Shown piece after piece: positions 16,472 to 23,575 of a stretch of 64,000 nucleotides of DNA. The stretch lies in assembly GCF_036038375.1 (NCBI RefSeq), contig NZ_CP107935.1, forward strand, positions 5,084,001 to 5,148,000, read 5' to 3'. The notes below the pieces were generated by a model, which searched no databases, was not told where the DNA came from, and was given only the letters and a program-made list of their open reading frames with translations. Source of the stretch: Streptomyces sp. NBC_00414 (lineage in GTDB: Bacteria; Actinomycetota; Actinomycetes; Streptomycetales; Streptomycetaceae). Position 1 is the stretch's first letter. Each line of letters opens with the position of its first letter. Made by a program: the position numbers and the translations under genes.

Positions 16472-18910
16472 TTACTCGTGGGAGAACTCTTCCAGCACCG
16501 TTGCGCCCAGTTCTCGGACGATCAGTTCGTGGCCCGACAGTGCCGACTCGTCGAGGTCGGGATCGTCGTCCTCCGGGGTGTCGTCCTCCGGGGAGATGGG
16601 GGGCGGCTCCGGGGCGGAGGGGCGGGGCGGGGGCTGGTGGGCCGGCCCGGACGAGGACGCGGAGCCGCCCCCGGACGCCGACCGGTTCTGGGACGCGGAG
16701 GCGGCCGACGGTCCGGGAGCCGGAGCAGCGGGCTGCTGCGGGGCGGGGCGGGGCGCGCCCGTGGCTGTGCCCATGCCCGTGCCCTGAGTGGCGCCGCCAC
16801 CCGAGGAGTAGCCGCCTCCGCCTCCGCCTCCGTAGCCGCCACCGCCGAAGCCACCGCCGGGTGCGGGCGGCGGTGCCGAGCCTCCGGACGGATCGATGAC
16901 CGCTTCGATCTTCCAGTTCACGTTGAACAACTCGGACAGTGCCTGCTTCAGCACGTCCTCGCTGCCGCTGCTCGCGAAGTTGTCCCGCGCGCCGACGTTG
17001 ACGAAGCCGATCTGGAGGGTGGTGCCGTCGAAGCCGGTCACCTGGGCGTTCTGACTGAGCAGGATCCAGGTGAAGCGGCGGCGGTTCTTCACCGCGTCCA
17101 GGATGTTCGGCCAGAGCATGCGGGGGTCGGGACCGCCGCTCGGCGCGGCGGGCCCCGCGGGACCCTGAGAGGCGGGGGCGGAGCCTGGGGCAGGGGCTTG
17201 GGCGGGCGCGGACGCCGGAGCCGGGCGGGAACCGGACTGGGGCGGCCCCCCGCCGGTGGCTGCCGCGGTCGGCCAGCCGCCCGGCCGCCGTCCGCCGCCC
17301 ACGGCTGTCGCGGCGGGCCAGGCACCGGGCGCACCACCGGCGCCCGGCTGCTCCGCGGCGGGAGCAGGGACTTGGGCGGGCGCGACCGGAGCGGGCTCGG
17401 GAGCGGCCTCGACGGGAGCGGGCGGAGGCGTGTACGCGGCGGCGGGCGCCGCCGGAGCCTGGGCCGGTCCGGGCCCGGCATCGCCGCCGGGACCGAAGCC
17501 GGTACCGCCGGGACCGGAACCGGTACCGCCGGGAGCTCCGGGTCCCGGTCCCCCTCCCCGCACGGCGGCGCGGGCGGCGGCGGCCCCGCCGCCCTGCATC
17601 CCCGCAGGGCCCGCAGATGCTGCCGGTCCCGCAGATGCTGCCGGGTATCCCGCGGGTGCTCCGGGGTGGGCATCGGGCCCGGGCACGTACCCCACGGCAG
17701 GCCCGCCACCCCCAACCCCGACTCCGCCGACTCCCCCGGCTCCGGTGAAGTTCACGCCGCGCTCGATGCGGTCGAGCCGGGCCATGACGGACCGCTCGTC
17801 CCCGTAGGCCGTGGGCAGCAGCACGCGGGCACAGATCAGTTCGAGCTGGAGACGGGGCGAGGTGGCCCCTCGCATCTCCGTCAGCCCCGCGTTGACGAGG
17901 TCGGCGGCGCGGCTCAGCTCGGCGGCGCCGAACACTCCGGCCTGGGCCGTCATCCGCTCCACCACATCCACCGGGGCGTCGATGAGGCCCTTCTCACCGG
18001 CGTCGGGCACGGCGGCCAGGATCACGAGGTCGCGCAGGCGCTCCAGCAGGTCGGCGACGAACCGCCGGGGGTCGTTGCCGCCCTCGATGACCCGGTCGAC
18101 GACCTCGAAGGCCGCGGCACCGTCACCCGCGGCGAAGGCCTCGACCACGGAGTCGAGCAGCGACCCGTCCGTGTAACCGAGGAGGGAGGTGGCCATGGCG
18201 TACGTCACACCGTTGTCCCGGGCTCCCGCGAGGAGCTGGTCCATGACGGACATGGAGTCACGCACGGACCCGGCGCCGGCCCGCACGACGAGCGGCAGCA
18301 CCCCGTCCTCGATGGGCATGCCCTCACGCCCGCAGACCTCACCGAGGTACTCCCGCAGCGTCCCGGGCGGAACCAGCCGGAACGGGTAGTGATGCGTACG
18401 CGACCGGATCGTCCCGATGACCTTCTCGGGCTCGGTGGTGGCGAAGATGAACTTGAGGTGCTCCGGCGGCTCCTCGACGACCTTCAGCAGCGCGTTGAAG
18501 CCCGCCGACGTGACCATGTGGGCCTCGTCGATGATGTAGATCTTGTACCGGCTGCTCGCGGGCCCGAAGAAGGCCTTCTCTCGCAGGTCACGGGCGTCGT
18601 CCACGCCACCGTGGGAGGCCGCGTCGATCTCGATGACGTCGATGGAACCGGGCCCGTTGCGCGCGAGGTCCCGGCAGGACTGGCACTCGCCGCAGGGCGT
18701 GGGCGTGGGTCCCTGCTCGCAGTTCAGACAGCGCGCGAGGATCCGCGCGCTGGTCGTCTTCCCGCAGCCGCGCGGCCCGCTGAACAGGTACGCGTGATTG
18801 ACCCGGTTGTTCCGCAGCGCCTGCTGCAACGGGTCGGTGACATGCTCCTGCCCGATGACCTCGGCGAACGACTCCGGGCGATAACGGCGGTACAGCGCGA
18901 GGGACGACAC
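16472..18910 (-). CDS. dnaX: DNA polymerase III subunits gamma and tau
   Basis: About 812 residues; the clamp-loader ATPase plus tau-type extension. It opens SSLALYRRYRPESFAEVIGQ. Walker A is SGPRGCGKTT (44-53), followed by the zinc module with Cys 61, 64, 73, 76 and 79, then IDEAHMVTSAGFNALLK (Walker B/sensor) and the SRC-like region around residue 170. Residues 400-600 and 700-790 are Pro/Gly/Ala low complexity separating the ATPase from tau domains, common in Streptomyces DnaX. The GTG at 18910 fits the family N-terminus and lies only 9 bases from a -10-like TATAAC, so the mRNA may be nearly leaderless. Confidence 0.96.
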   Translation of the reverse strand: MSSLALYRRYRPESFAEVIGQEHVTDPLQQALRNNRVNHAYLFSGPRGCGKTTSARILARCLNCEQGPTPTPCGECQSCRDLARNGPGSIDVIEIDAASHGGVDDARDLREKAFFGPASSRYKIYIIDEAHMVTSAGFNALLKVVEEPPEHLKFIFATTEPEKVIGTIRSRTHHYPFRLVPPGTLREYLGEVCGREGMPIEDGVLPLVVRAGAGSVRDSMSVMDQLLAGARDNGVTYAMATSLLGYTDGSLLDSVVEAFAAGDGAAAFEVVDRVIEGGNDPRRFVADLLERLRDLVILAAVPDAGEKGLIDAPVDVVERMTAQAGVFGAAELSRAADLVNAGLTEMRGATSPRLQLELICARVLLPTAYGDERSVMARLDRIERGVNFTGAGGVGGVGVGGGGPAVGYVPGPDAHPGAPAGYPAASAGPAASAGPAGMQGGGAAAARAAVRGGGPGPGAPGGTGSGPGGTGFGPGGDAGPGPAQAPAAPAAAYTPPPAPVEAAPEPAPVAPAQVPAPAAEQPGAGGAPGAWPAATAVGGGRRPGGWPTAAATGGGPPQSGSRPAPASAPAQAPAPGSAPASQGPAGPAAPSGGPDPRMLWPNILDAVKNRRRFTWILLSQNAQVTGFDGTTLQIGFVNVGARDNFASSGSEDVLKQALSELFNVNWKIEAVIDPSGGSAPPPAPGGGFGGGGYGGGGGGGYSSGGGATQGTGMGTATGAPRPAPQQPAAPAPGPSAASASQNRSASGGGSASSSGPAHQPPPRPSAPEPPPISPEDDTPEDDDPDLDESALSGHELIVRELGATVLEEFSHE

Positions 18911-18919
18911 ACATACGAG

Positions 18920-18925
18920 GTTATA
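18920..18925 (-). promoter_or_regulatory. Candidate -10 element of dnaX
   Basis: TATAAC on the minus strand, 9 bases upstream of the dnaX GTG. With the usual 6-8 bases to the transcription start, the 5' end would be at or within a few bases of the start codon. No ribosome site is visible. A -35 at proper spacing is not obvious. Confidence 0.4.
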
Positions 18926-19044
18926 GGCGCCCACTGACAACGAGCACCGCCCGTGGGTACCTGTCCGCCCCACCCCACCGACACGGGCCCGCGCCCCCGG
19001 GCCAACTCACCCGGATCCGCCCCCGACCCGCCCCGCAAACGCAA

Positions 19045-19137
19045 GCGCCCCCCACGCACCCGCCAGAGCCAACCTACCCTTGCTGCCTTCCGGCCCTGGG
19101 GGAGTTCAGTCAGATAGCGCCACGTGAGGGGCTGCGC
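19045..19137 (-). ncRNA. ffs: Signal recognition particle RNA (4.5S/scRNA)
   Basis: Read on the minus strand, the hairpin apex is agggccGGAAggcagcaagg, with the conserved GGAA tetraloop and the asymmetric internal loop that binds Ffh. The outer stem pairs GCCCCTCACG with CGTGGGGGGC, giving a single long hairpin of roughly 90 nt, the standard small bacterial SRP RNA. Exact ends are estimated. The position beside dnaX and a tRNA-Ser is the usual one in Streptomyces. A -10-like TACTGT lies just upstream of the 5' end. Confidence 0.88.
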
Positions 19138-19207
19138 ACACAGTACCCGATCCGAGCGGGGGGAACGAGTTCGCGAGCACTCCTCAACGTCTTGTATTGT
19201 TTGCCGC

Positions 19208-19292
19208 GGAGGATTCGCCTAGTGGCCTAGGGCGCACGCTTGGAAAGCGTGTTGGGGGCAACCCCTCACGAGTTCGAATCTCGTATCCTCCG
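19208..19292 (+). tRNA. tRNA-Ser(GGA)
   Basis: Class II tRNA with acceptor GGAGGAT/ATCCTCC, anticodon loop TTGGAAA (GGA, reads UCC/UCU), a long variable arm and T-loop TTCGAAT. CCA follows directly (19293-19295), so the tail is encoded. It diverges from ffs. Confidence 0.95.
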
Positions 19293-19317
19293 CCAGTGCC
19301 TCACCGGGCACTAACGC

Positions 19318-19349
19318 GAAGGGCCCCACCGCTCGCGGTGGGGCCCTTC
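19318..19349 (+). terminator. Terminator after tRNA-Ser(GGA)
   Basis: GAAGGGCCCCACCGC pairs with GCGGTGGGGCCCTTC with a 2-3 base loop. Also placed to stop anything converging from the right. Confidence 0.75.
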
Positions 19350-19361
19350 GCGTTTTCCGTC

Positions 19362-19505
19362 TCAGTCGGACTCTCCGTCGGCTTCGGAAGCTCCGGCAGA
19401 TCCGGGCGGCGCCCGGAGCGCGTCTCCGACTTGTTCGGCCACCTTGCGCGGCACGGTCCCCGTCATATGCACGTACCGAGCGCGTATACGGGCCGCTCCC
19501 CGGGC
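19362..19505 (-). pseudogene. Possible remnant of a tyrosine integrase C-terminus
   Basis: On the minus strand an open stretch reads ARIRARYVHMTGTVPRKVAE and ends ASEADGESD. The RYVHMT phrase resembles the ...TxxYxH... segment holding the nucleophilic Tyr of tyrosine integrases, followed by a typical helix and acidic tail. There is no N-terminal or RHR-box part. Its 3' end lies 70 bases from the 3' end of tRNA-Ser, the layout expected for an integrase next to its tRNA attachment site. The match is short, and an unrelated small conserved protein is possible. Confidence 0.3.
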
Positions 19506-19557
19506 TCCCGTCCCATGATCGAGGGCATCTGCATCCCAGGGCGGTGCCACCTTGCGA

Positions 19558-19584
19558 GATATACTTGGTTCCACATTTGATATC
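19558..19584. promoter_or_regulatory. Candidate VapBC operator/promoter
   Basis: AT-rich patch with inverted ends GATAT (19558-19562) and ATATC (19580-19584) in otherwise GC-rich DNA. It is followed by the ribosome site ggaggcgac of vapB. It suits binding by the VapB N-terminal ribbon-helix-helix. Confidence 0.45.
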
Positions 19585-19595
19585 AGGGAGGCGAC

Positions 19596-19811
19596 ATGAG
19601 TCGGACGGTCATCGACCTGGACGACGAGCTGGTCGCGGACGTGGCGAAGGCTCTCGGGACGAGCACCAAGAAGGAGACCGTCAACACCGCTCTTCGCGAG
19701 GTGCTGGAGAACCGGCGTCGTGCCCTCGCTCTCACCCGGCTGCGGGCCGCGGCCGACGACGGCGCGTTCGATCTGGAGCTGTTCGAGAGCAAGGAGAACT
19801 ACCGTCGGTGA
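19596..19811 (+). CDS. vapB: VapB-type antitoxin
   Basis: 71 residues. The N-terminal ribbon-helix-helix MSRTVIDLDDELVADVAKAL is followed by TKKETVNTALREVLE, then an acidic/basic tail (DDGAFDLELFESKENYRR) of the type that wraps the toxin. This is the VapB family 2 (MazE-unrelated, RHH) pattern. The ATG at 19596 has ribosome site ggaggcgac. The last codons overlap the toxin start (GTGA), so toxin translation depends on antitoxin translation. Confidence 0.85.
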   Translation: MSRTVIDLDDELVADVAKALGTSTKKETVNTALREVLENRRRALALTRLRAAADDGAFDLELFESKENYRR

Positions 19812-20230
19812 ACGCGGCCCAGTTCCTGATCGACACCAGCGCGCTCGCGCGGTTCATGCGCGGGGACGCGGAGCAGTACGGCTGGGACCAGGCCGCCGCG
19901 GCCGGACTCATCGCGACCTGTCCTGTCACCGAGCTCGAGTTCTTCTACAGCGCCCGGTCGGCCGCCGACCGGGCTCGCGGCATCGAGGACATGCGGCTGA
20001 TCTTCGGCTGGGTTCCCGTCGACGACCGCGCCTACGACCGCGCCTGGGATGTGCAGGAAGCCCTCACCAGGCAGGGGAGACACCGAAGTGCGGGAGCGGT
20101 CGACCTCGTCGTCGCCGCGACGGCTGAGCTGCAGGGGCTCACCCTGCTCCATCGCGATCACGACTTCGAGTGCATCGCCGCGGTGACGGGGCAAGCCCTC
20201 CAGTGGTACGGCCCGGAGCACGGCAAGTAG
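19808..20230 (+). CDS. vapC: VapC-type PIN-domain ribonuclease toxin
   Basis: 140 residues with GTG start at 19808 overlapping the antitoxin stop. The PIN-domain acids are all present: Asp9 in FLIDTSALARF, Glu42 in CPVTELEF, Asp99 in AGAVDLVVAATAEL and Asp117/119 in LLHRDHDFE. VapC toxins are Mg-dependent RNases, often cutting tRNA or rRNA. An upstream in-frame extension is rejected because it would read through the vapB gene. The proximity of tRNA-Ser and a possible integrase scrap suggests acquisition by transfer. The active site looks functional. Confidence 0.88.
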   Translation: MNAAQFLIDTSALARFMRGDAEQYGWDQAAAAGLIATCPVTELEFFYSARSAADRARGIEDMRLIFGWVPVDDRAYDRAWDVQEALTRQGRHRSAGAVDLVVAATAELQGLTLLHRDHDFECIAAVTGQALQWYGPEHGK

Positions 20231-20276
20231 TAGGTCGTCGCGGGGTTGCAGCTCCGGTCGCGTGCACTGCCGTGCA

Positions 20277-20729
20277 TCACCGTTCAGCTGCCTCGTCCGT
20301 ACGGACACGTGTCGTCGGTACCGCGATCGTTCCCTGGGCCACCGCGCACAGCGTCTGTGTTCCTGTCGCGTTCAGCGTCGACAGGTCGCAGCGGCAGACC
20401 ACTCGGGTTCGGCCGGCTCGTACTACGTGGGCGTGGGCCCGCAGCAGCGTGCCGTCGGCCGGGCGCAGGTAGTCGATGGTGAAGCCCGAGGTGAGCAGGC
20501 GGGACCCGGCGACGCTGCCCGCGGCGAAGGTCAGGGCGTTGTCGGCCGCGTAGCCGAGTACGCCGCCGTGCACGAAGCCGTTCTGCTGGCGCAGGTCGTC
20601 GCGGATGTCCAGTTCCAGCACCGCCTCGCCCTCTCCGAAAGCCACCAGGCGGGTACCGAGCAGGGTGCTGAAAGGCTGTGCCGCCAGCGCCTTCTGGGCT
20701 GCGGCCAGGTCCAGGGAGTCGTCCTTCAC
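20277..20729 (-). CDS. PaaI-family hotdog thioesterase
   Basis: 150 residues of the hotdog fold: RQQNGFVHGGVLGYAADNAL carries the central helix with HGG and the catalytic Asp, followed by SGFTIDYLRPADG and ARAGRTRVVCRCD-like strands. PaaI/YdiI-type proteins hydrolyse acyl- or aryl-CoA thioesters. The GTG at 20729 is preceded by ggtaggtg. It diverges from a MarR regulator across a 16-bp palindrome, so it is very likely the regulated target. The substrate may be an aromatic acyl-CoA or xenobiotic intermediate. Confidence 0.82.
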   Translation of the reverse strand: MKDDSLDLAAAQKALAAQPFSTLLGTRLVAFGEGEAVLELDIRDDLRQQNGFVHGGVLGYAADNALTFAAGSVAGSRLLTSGFTIDYLRPADGTLLRAHAHVVRAGRTRVVCRCDLSTLNATGTQTLCAVAQGTIAVPTTRVRTDEAAER

Positions 20730-20767
20730 AGCTGCACCTACCTGCCACCGGGCCGTCGTCGGGTCTT

Positions 20768-20783
20768 ACTTCACTAGTGAAGT
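20768..20783. promoter_or_regulatory. MarR operator between thioesterase and marR genes
   Basis: Perfect 16-bp palindrome ACTTCACTAGTGAAGT, about 40 bases from each divergent start. Size and symmetry are those of MarR-family operators. Binding would repress both genes. Confidence 0.7.
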
Positions 20784-20823
20784 GAGAGTCCCGTACCGGC
20801 GTCGCGTCTGTCAATATCGGGCC

Positions 20824-21294
20824 ATGTCCCAGTCCGAGGCCGAGCCCCACTCCGAGTCCGAGACCGGGACCGGGGCCGATCAGCGGCTGTTCTTTCTGTT
20901 GCAGCGGGCCGCGCACCGGCTGCGTACGACCGCGGATCGTCGCTGTGTCGCCGCCGCCGGGGTCACCACGGCCCAGCTCGGCGCGCTGTTCGCCGTGCGG
21001 GAGCGGCCGGGCGGCACCCAGCGGCAGCTCGCGCGGACCCTGGGGCTGCGCGAGTCCGCCGTCACCGCCCTCGTCGCACGGCTCACCGCGGCCGGGTTCG
21101 TCGTCCGACGGGCCCATCCGCGTGAGCACCGGGCCGTCACGTTGGAGCTCACCGACGAGGGCGTCGCCGCTCTTCTCGCCGCCCAGCCCGAGATCGATCG
21201 GTTCAACGGTGAGCTGCGGCTTCTGCTCGGGGATCAGGGGTTCGCTCGCACCTCGGCCGCCCTGTACGAGCTTGCCCACTGGGATCCCGAGTGA
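20824..21294 (+). CDS. MarR-family transcriptional regulator
   Basis: 156 residues. After a Ser/Glu-rich N-terminus come the winged-helix elements: VTTAQLGALFAVRERPG, TQRQLARTLGLRESAVTALV (recognition helix), LTAAGFVVRRAHPREHRAVT (wing) and a C-terminal dimerisation helix. The ATG at 20824 is used; the frame is open upstream but would run through the operator. It is divergent from the thioesterase and probably autoregulated through the palindrome at 20768-20783. The inducer is unknown. Confidence 0.85.
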   Translation: MSQSEAEPHSESETGTGADQRLFFLLQRAAHRLRTTADRRCVAAAGVTTAQLGALFAVRERPGGTQRQLARTLGLRESAVTALVARLTAAGFVVRRAHPREHRAVTLELTDEGVAALLAAQPEIDRFNGELRLLLGDQGFARTSAALYELAHWDPE

Positions 21295-21307
21295 GGGCGG
21301 GGTCGTC

Positions 21308-22267
21308 CTACGCGCCCCGGCCCGCGTCCGCCAGGCGGTTGCGCAGGCGGGCCGCGTCCCGGCCGGGCGGCAGACCGTAGGCCCGCCGGTACTCGCGGTT
21401 GAACTGGGTCGCGCTCACATAGCCGACCTTCTCCGCGACCAGCGCCGCCGTGGTGTCACCGGCGAGGAGCAGTCGGCGGGCCTCCTGGAGGCGGAGGTGC
21501 TTCTGGAAGGTCAGCGGGCTCATACCGGTGGCGGCCTTGAAGTTGCGGTGCAGGCTGGCCGTGCTCATGTGCGCCGTCGCCGCGATCTCGTCGATGCCGA
21601 GCGGCTCGGTGAAACGGGCGCAGATCCAACGGGCCGCCGTACGCACCCTGGCCGCGGCCGAGTCGTCCAGGGTGAAGTGCCGCAGGGTCGGACCGAGTGC
21701 GGTGCCGAGCAGGCGGTAGAGGATCTCCGTCTCGGTACGGCCCGCCAGCGGACGGATGTCCCGCGGGGTGTCGAGCAGCCGTACCCAGCGGGTCACCACG
21801 TCGATGATCTCGGGCGTCATCGGTGCCGTGACCGGGCCGACGGGGCCCGGGCCGGAGGCGGCAGGCTGGTCCGTGCCGTCCGGTTCCAGTTCCAGCAGGA
21901 GTTCGGCGAGCTTGCCGCCGTCCAGGCGCAGCACCGCCGAGCGGTACGGCACCTCCTCGAACGTGGCCGTGACCGGCAGGACCAGCGAGTTGAGGAACAC
22001 CTGCCCGCGACCGGCCGTCCAGCTCCGGTCGCCCGCCACGCTGCTCTTGGAGCCCTGCACGACGAAGCAGATCATCGGTTCGTAGAGCAGGTCGAGCGGC
22101 GCCCCGGGTTCGTCGATCGTCACCAGCCGTTGGCGTGGCACCGCGGTGTCGGACCACATGTCGCTGCCGTGCCGGGCGATGGCTGCGGCGAGTTCGTCCA
22201 GCTTGTCCAGCTCACCCGACCTGTCCAGATCATCCAGCTCGTCCAGCTCGTCCAGCTCGTCCAGCAT
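21308..22267 (-). CDS. AraC-family regulator with N-terminal cupin (AraC_N) domain
   Basis: 319 residues. The AraC_N-type ligand domain spans about 30-200 (LLYEPMICFVVQGSKSS, GQVFLNSLVLPVTATF). Two HTH motifs sit in the last 100 residues: GIDEIAATAHMSTASLHRNF and VAEKVGYVSATQFNREYRRA. The first 16 residues are an LDE tandem repeat encoded by a cagctcgtc microsatellite, so N-terminal length may vary between strains. It is divergent from an aldo/keto reductase that it probably activates, a pairing seen widely with the YqhC/YqhD-type aldehyde response. Confidence 0.87.
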   Translation of the reverse strand: MLDELDELDELDDLDRSGELDKLDELAAAIARHGSDMWSDTAVPRQRLVTIDEPGAPLDLLYEPMICFVVQGSKSSVAGDRSWTAGRGQVFLNSLVLPVTATFEEVPYRSAVLRLDGGKLAELLLELEPDGTDQPAASGPGPVGPVTAPMTPEIIDVVTRWVRLLDTPRDIRPLAGRTETEILYRLLGTALGPTLRHFTLDDSAAARVRTAARWICARFTEPLGIDEIAATAHMSTASLHRNFKAATGMSPLTFQKHLRLQEARRLLLAGDTTAALVAEKVGYVSATQFNREYRRAYGLPPGRDAARLRNRLADAGRGA

Positions 22268-22429
22268 GAGCGCTCCCTGCCTGGGTCGGATCGGATGGCG
22301 ACGGCGACGGCCTCGGAGCGAGTCCGGTCCGGTTCCGGTTCGGTTCGTGTGCGGGCCTGAGAGGATCAGGCAATCCTATGCGGCCGTCGGCCCATGACCC
22401 GTGGCGTGCGCGCTCCTAGCGTTGGCCGC

Positions 22430-23500
22430 ATGACACAGCAAGACGACGGACCGAACGAAACGCAGGGCACGGACCAGCAGGGCAAGGACCGGCAGGGCAG
22501 GAGTGGTGGGCCGGCCGTTCGCGCTCTCGGTGGGCAGGGGCTGACCGTCGGGGCGATCGGGCTCGGCACCATGGGCATGACCATGGCGTACGGCGCCGGT
22601 GACGAACCCGGTGGCATCGCGACCATCCGCCGGGCCTACGAGCTCGGCGTCACCCTCTTCGACACCGCCGAGCTGTACGGCATGGGCACCGGCAGCAACG
22701 AGCAGCTGGTCGGCCGGGCCGTACAGGATTTTCGCGGCGACGTCGTGATCGCCACCAAGTTCGGCTTCGACATGGACGCGCCGCAGAACGCCGAGGGCTA
22801 CGCCCTCAACAGCCGTCCCGAGCACATCCGCGAGGTCACCGAGAACAGCCTCCGCCACCTCGGCACCGACTACATCGACGTGCTGTACCAGCACCGCGTC
22901 GACCCGGATGTACCCATCGAGGACGTGGCGGGCACGATCGGCGAGCTGATCGCCGAAGGCAAGGTGCGGTACCTGGGGCTGAGCGAGGCCGGGCCCGACA
23001 TCCTCCGGCGCGCCCACGCCGTCCACCCCGTGTCCGTGCTGCAGACCGAGTACTCCGTGTTCGAGCGGGCCGTGGAGGCCGACGTGCTGCCCGTGGTGCG
23101 CGAGCTCGGCATCGGCTTCGTACCGTATTCGCCGCTCGGGCGGGGGTTCCTGACCGGCGCCGTGAAGCCCGCCGCCGAGTATCCCGCGGACGACATGCGC
23201 AGCTGGGACGACCGCTGGCAGCCCGGCAACTACGAGCGGAACCTGACCGCCATCCGCGAACTGACCGATCTCGCGGCCACCAAGGGGATCTCCGTCACGC
23301 AGCTGGCCCTGGCCTGGCTGCTGGCCCAGGGCGACGACGTCGTCCCGATCCCGGGCACCCGCAGCCCGGAGCGCCTCGCCGAGAACGTGGCCGCCGCGGA
23401 CGTCACGCTCACCGCGCGGGACCTGGCCCGTGTCCAGGAGATCCTGCCCAAGGGGGCCGCCGGGTCCCGGTACCCCGAGGCGATCATGCCCTCCTGGTGA
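22430..23500 (+). CDS. Aldo/keto reductase
   Basis: 356 residues of the (beta/alpha)8 AKR fold. Visible parts are GLGTMGMTMAYGAGDEPGG, the catalytic Asp/Tyr segment FDTAELYGMGTGSNEQLVG, Lys in VVIATKFGFD, YQHRVDPDVPIEDV and the NADPH-binding IPGTRSPERLAENVAA. It fits the AKR13/YakC-like group that reduces aldehydes with NADPH. The ATG at 22430 is chosen; an ATG at 22394 would lie in the presumed promoter. Gln/Asp-rich residues 1-25 are not conserved in the family. Divergent from its likely AraC regulator. Confidence 0.88.
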   Translation: MTQQDDGPNETQGTDQQGKDRQGRSGGPAVRALGGQGLTVGAIGLGTMGMTMAYGAGDEPGGIATIRRAYELGVTLFDTAELYGMGTGSNEQLVGRAVQDFRGDVVIATKFGFDMDAPQNAEGYALNSRPEHIREVTENSLRHLGTDYIDVLYQHRVDPDVPIEDVAGTIGELIAEGKVRYLGLSEAGPDILRRAHAVHPVSVLQTEYSVFERAVEADVLPVVRELGIGFVPYSPLGRGFLTGAVKPAAEYPADDMRSWDDRWQPGNYERNLTAIRELTDLAATKGISVTQLALAWLLAQGDDVVPIPGTRSPERLAENVAAADVTLTARDLARVQEILPKGAAGSRYPEAIMPSW

Positions 23501-23542
23501 CACCCGGGCCGCGGTCGGCGAGTCGACGGCCCAGCGGCCCAG

Positions 23543-23575
23543 CGGCTCAGCTGCTCAGCTGCTCAGCTGCTCAGC
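23543..23575. repeat. Short ctgctcag tandem repeat
   Basis: Three to four copies of the 8-base unit ctgctcag between two convergent genes, running to the copCD stop. Probably slippage-derived. No terminator function is evident. Confidence 0.6.

Noticed and set aside
19208..19300. Duplicated tRNA-Ser 3' end (att site) within the window
   Set aside because: No second copy of the 3' segment cgagttcgaatctcg was seen elsewhere in the window, so no element boundaries can be drawn.
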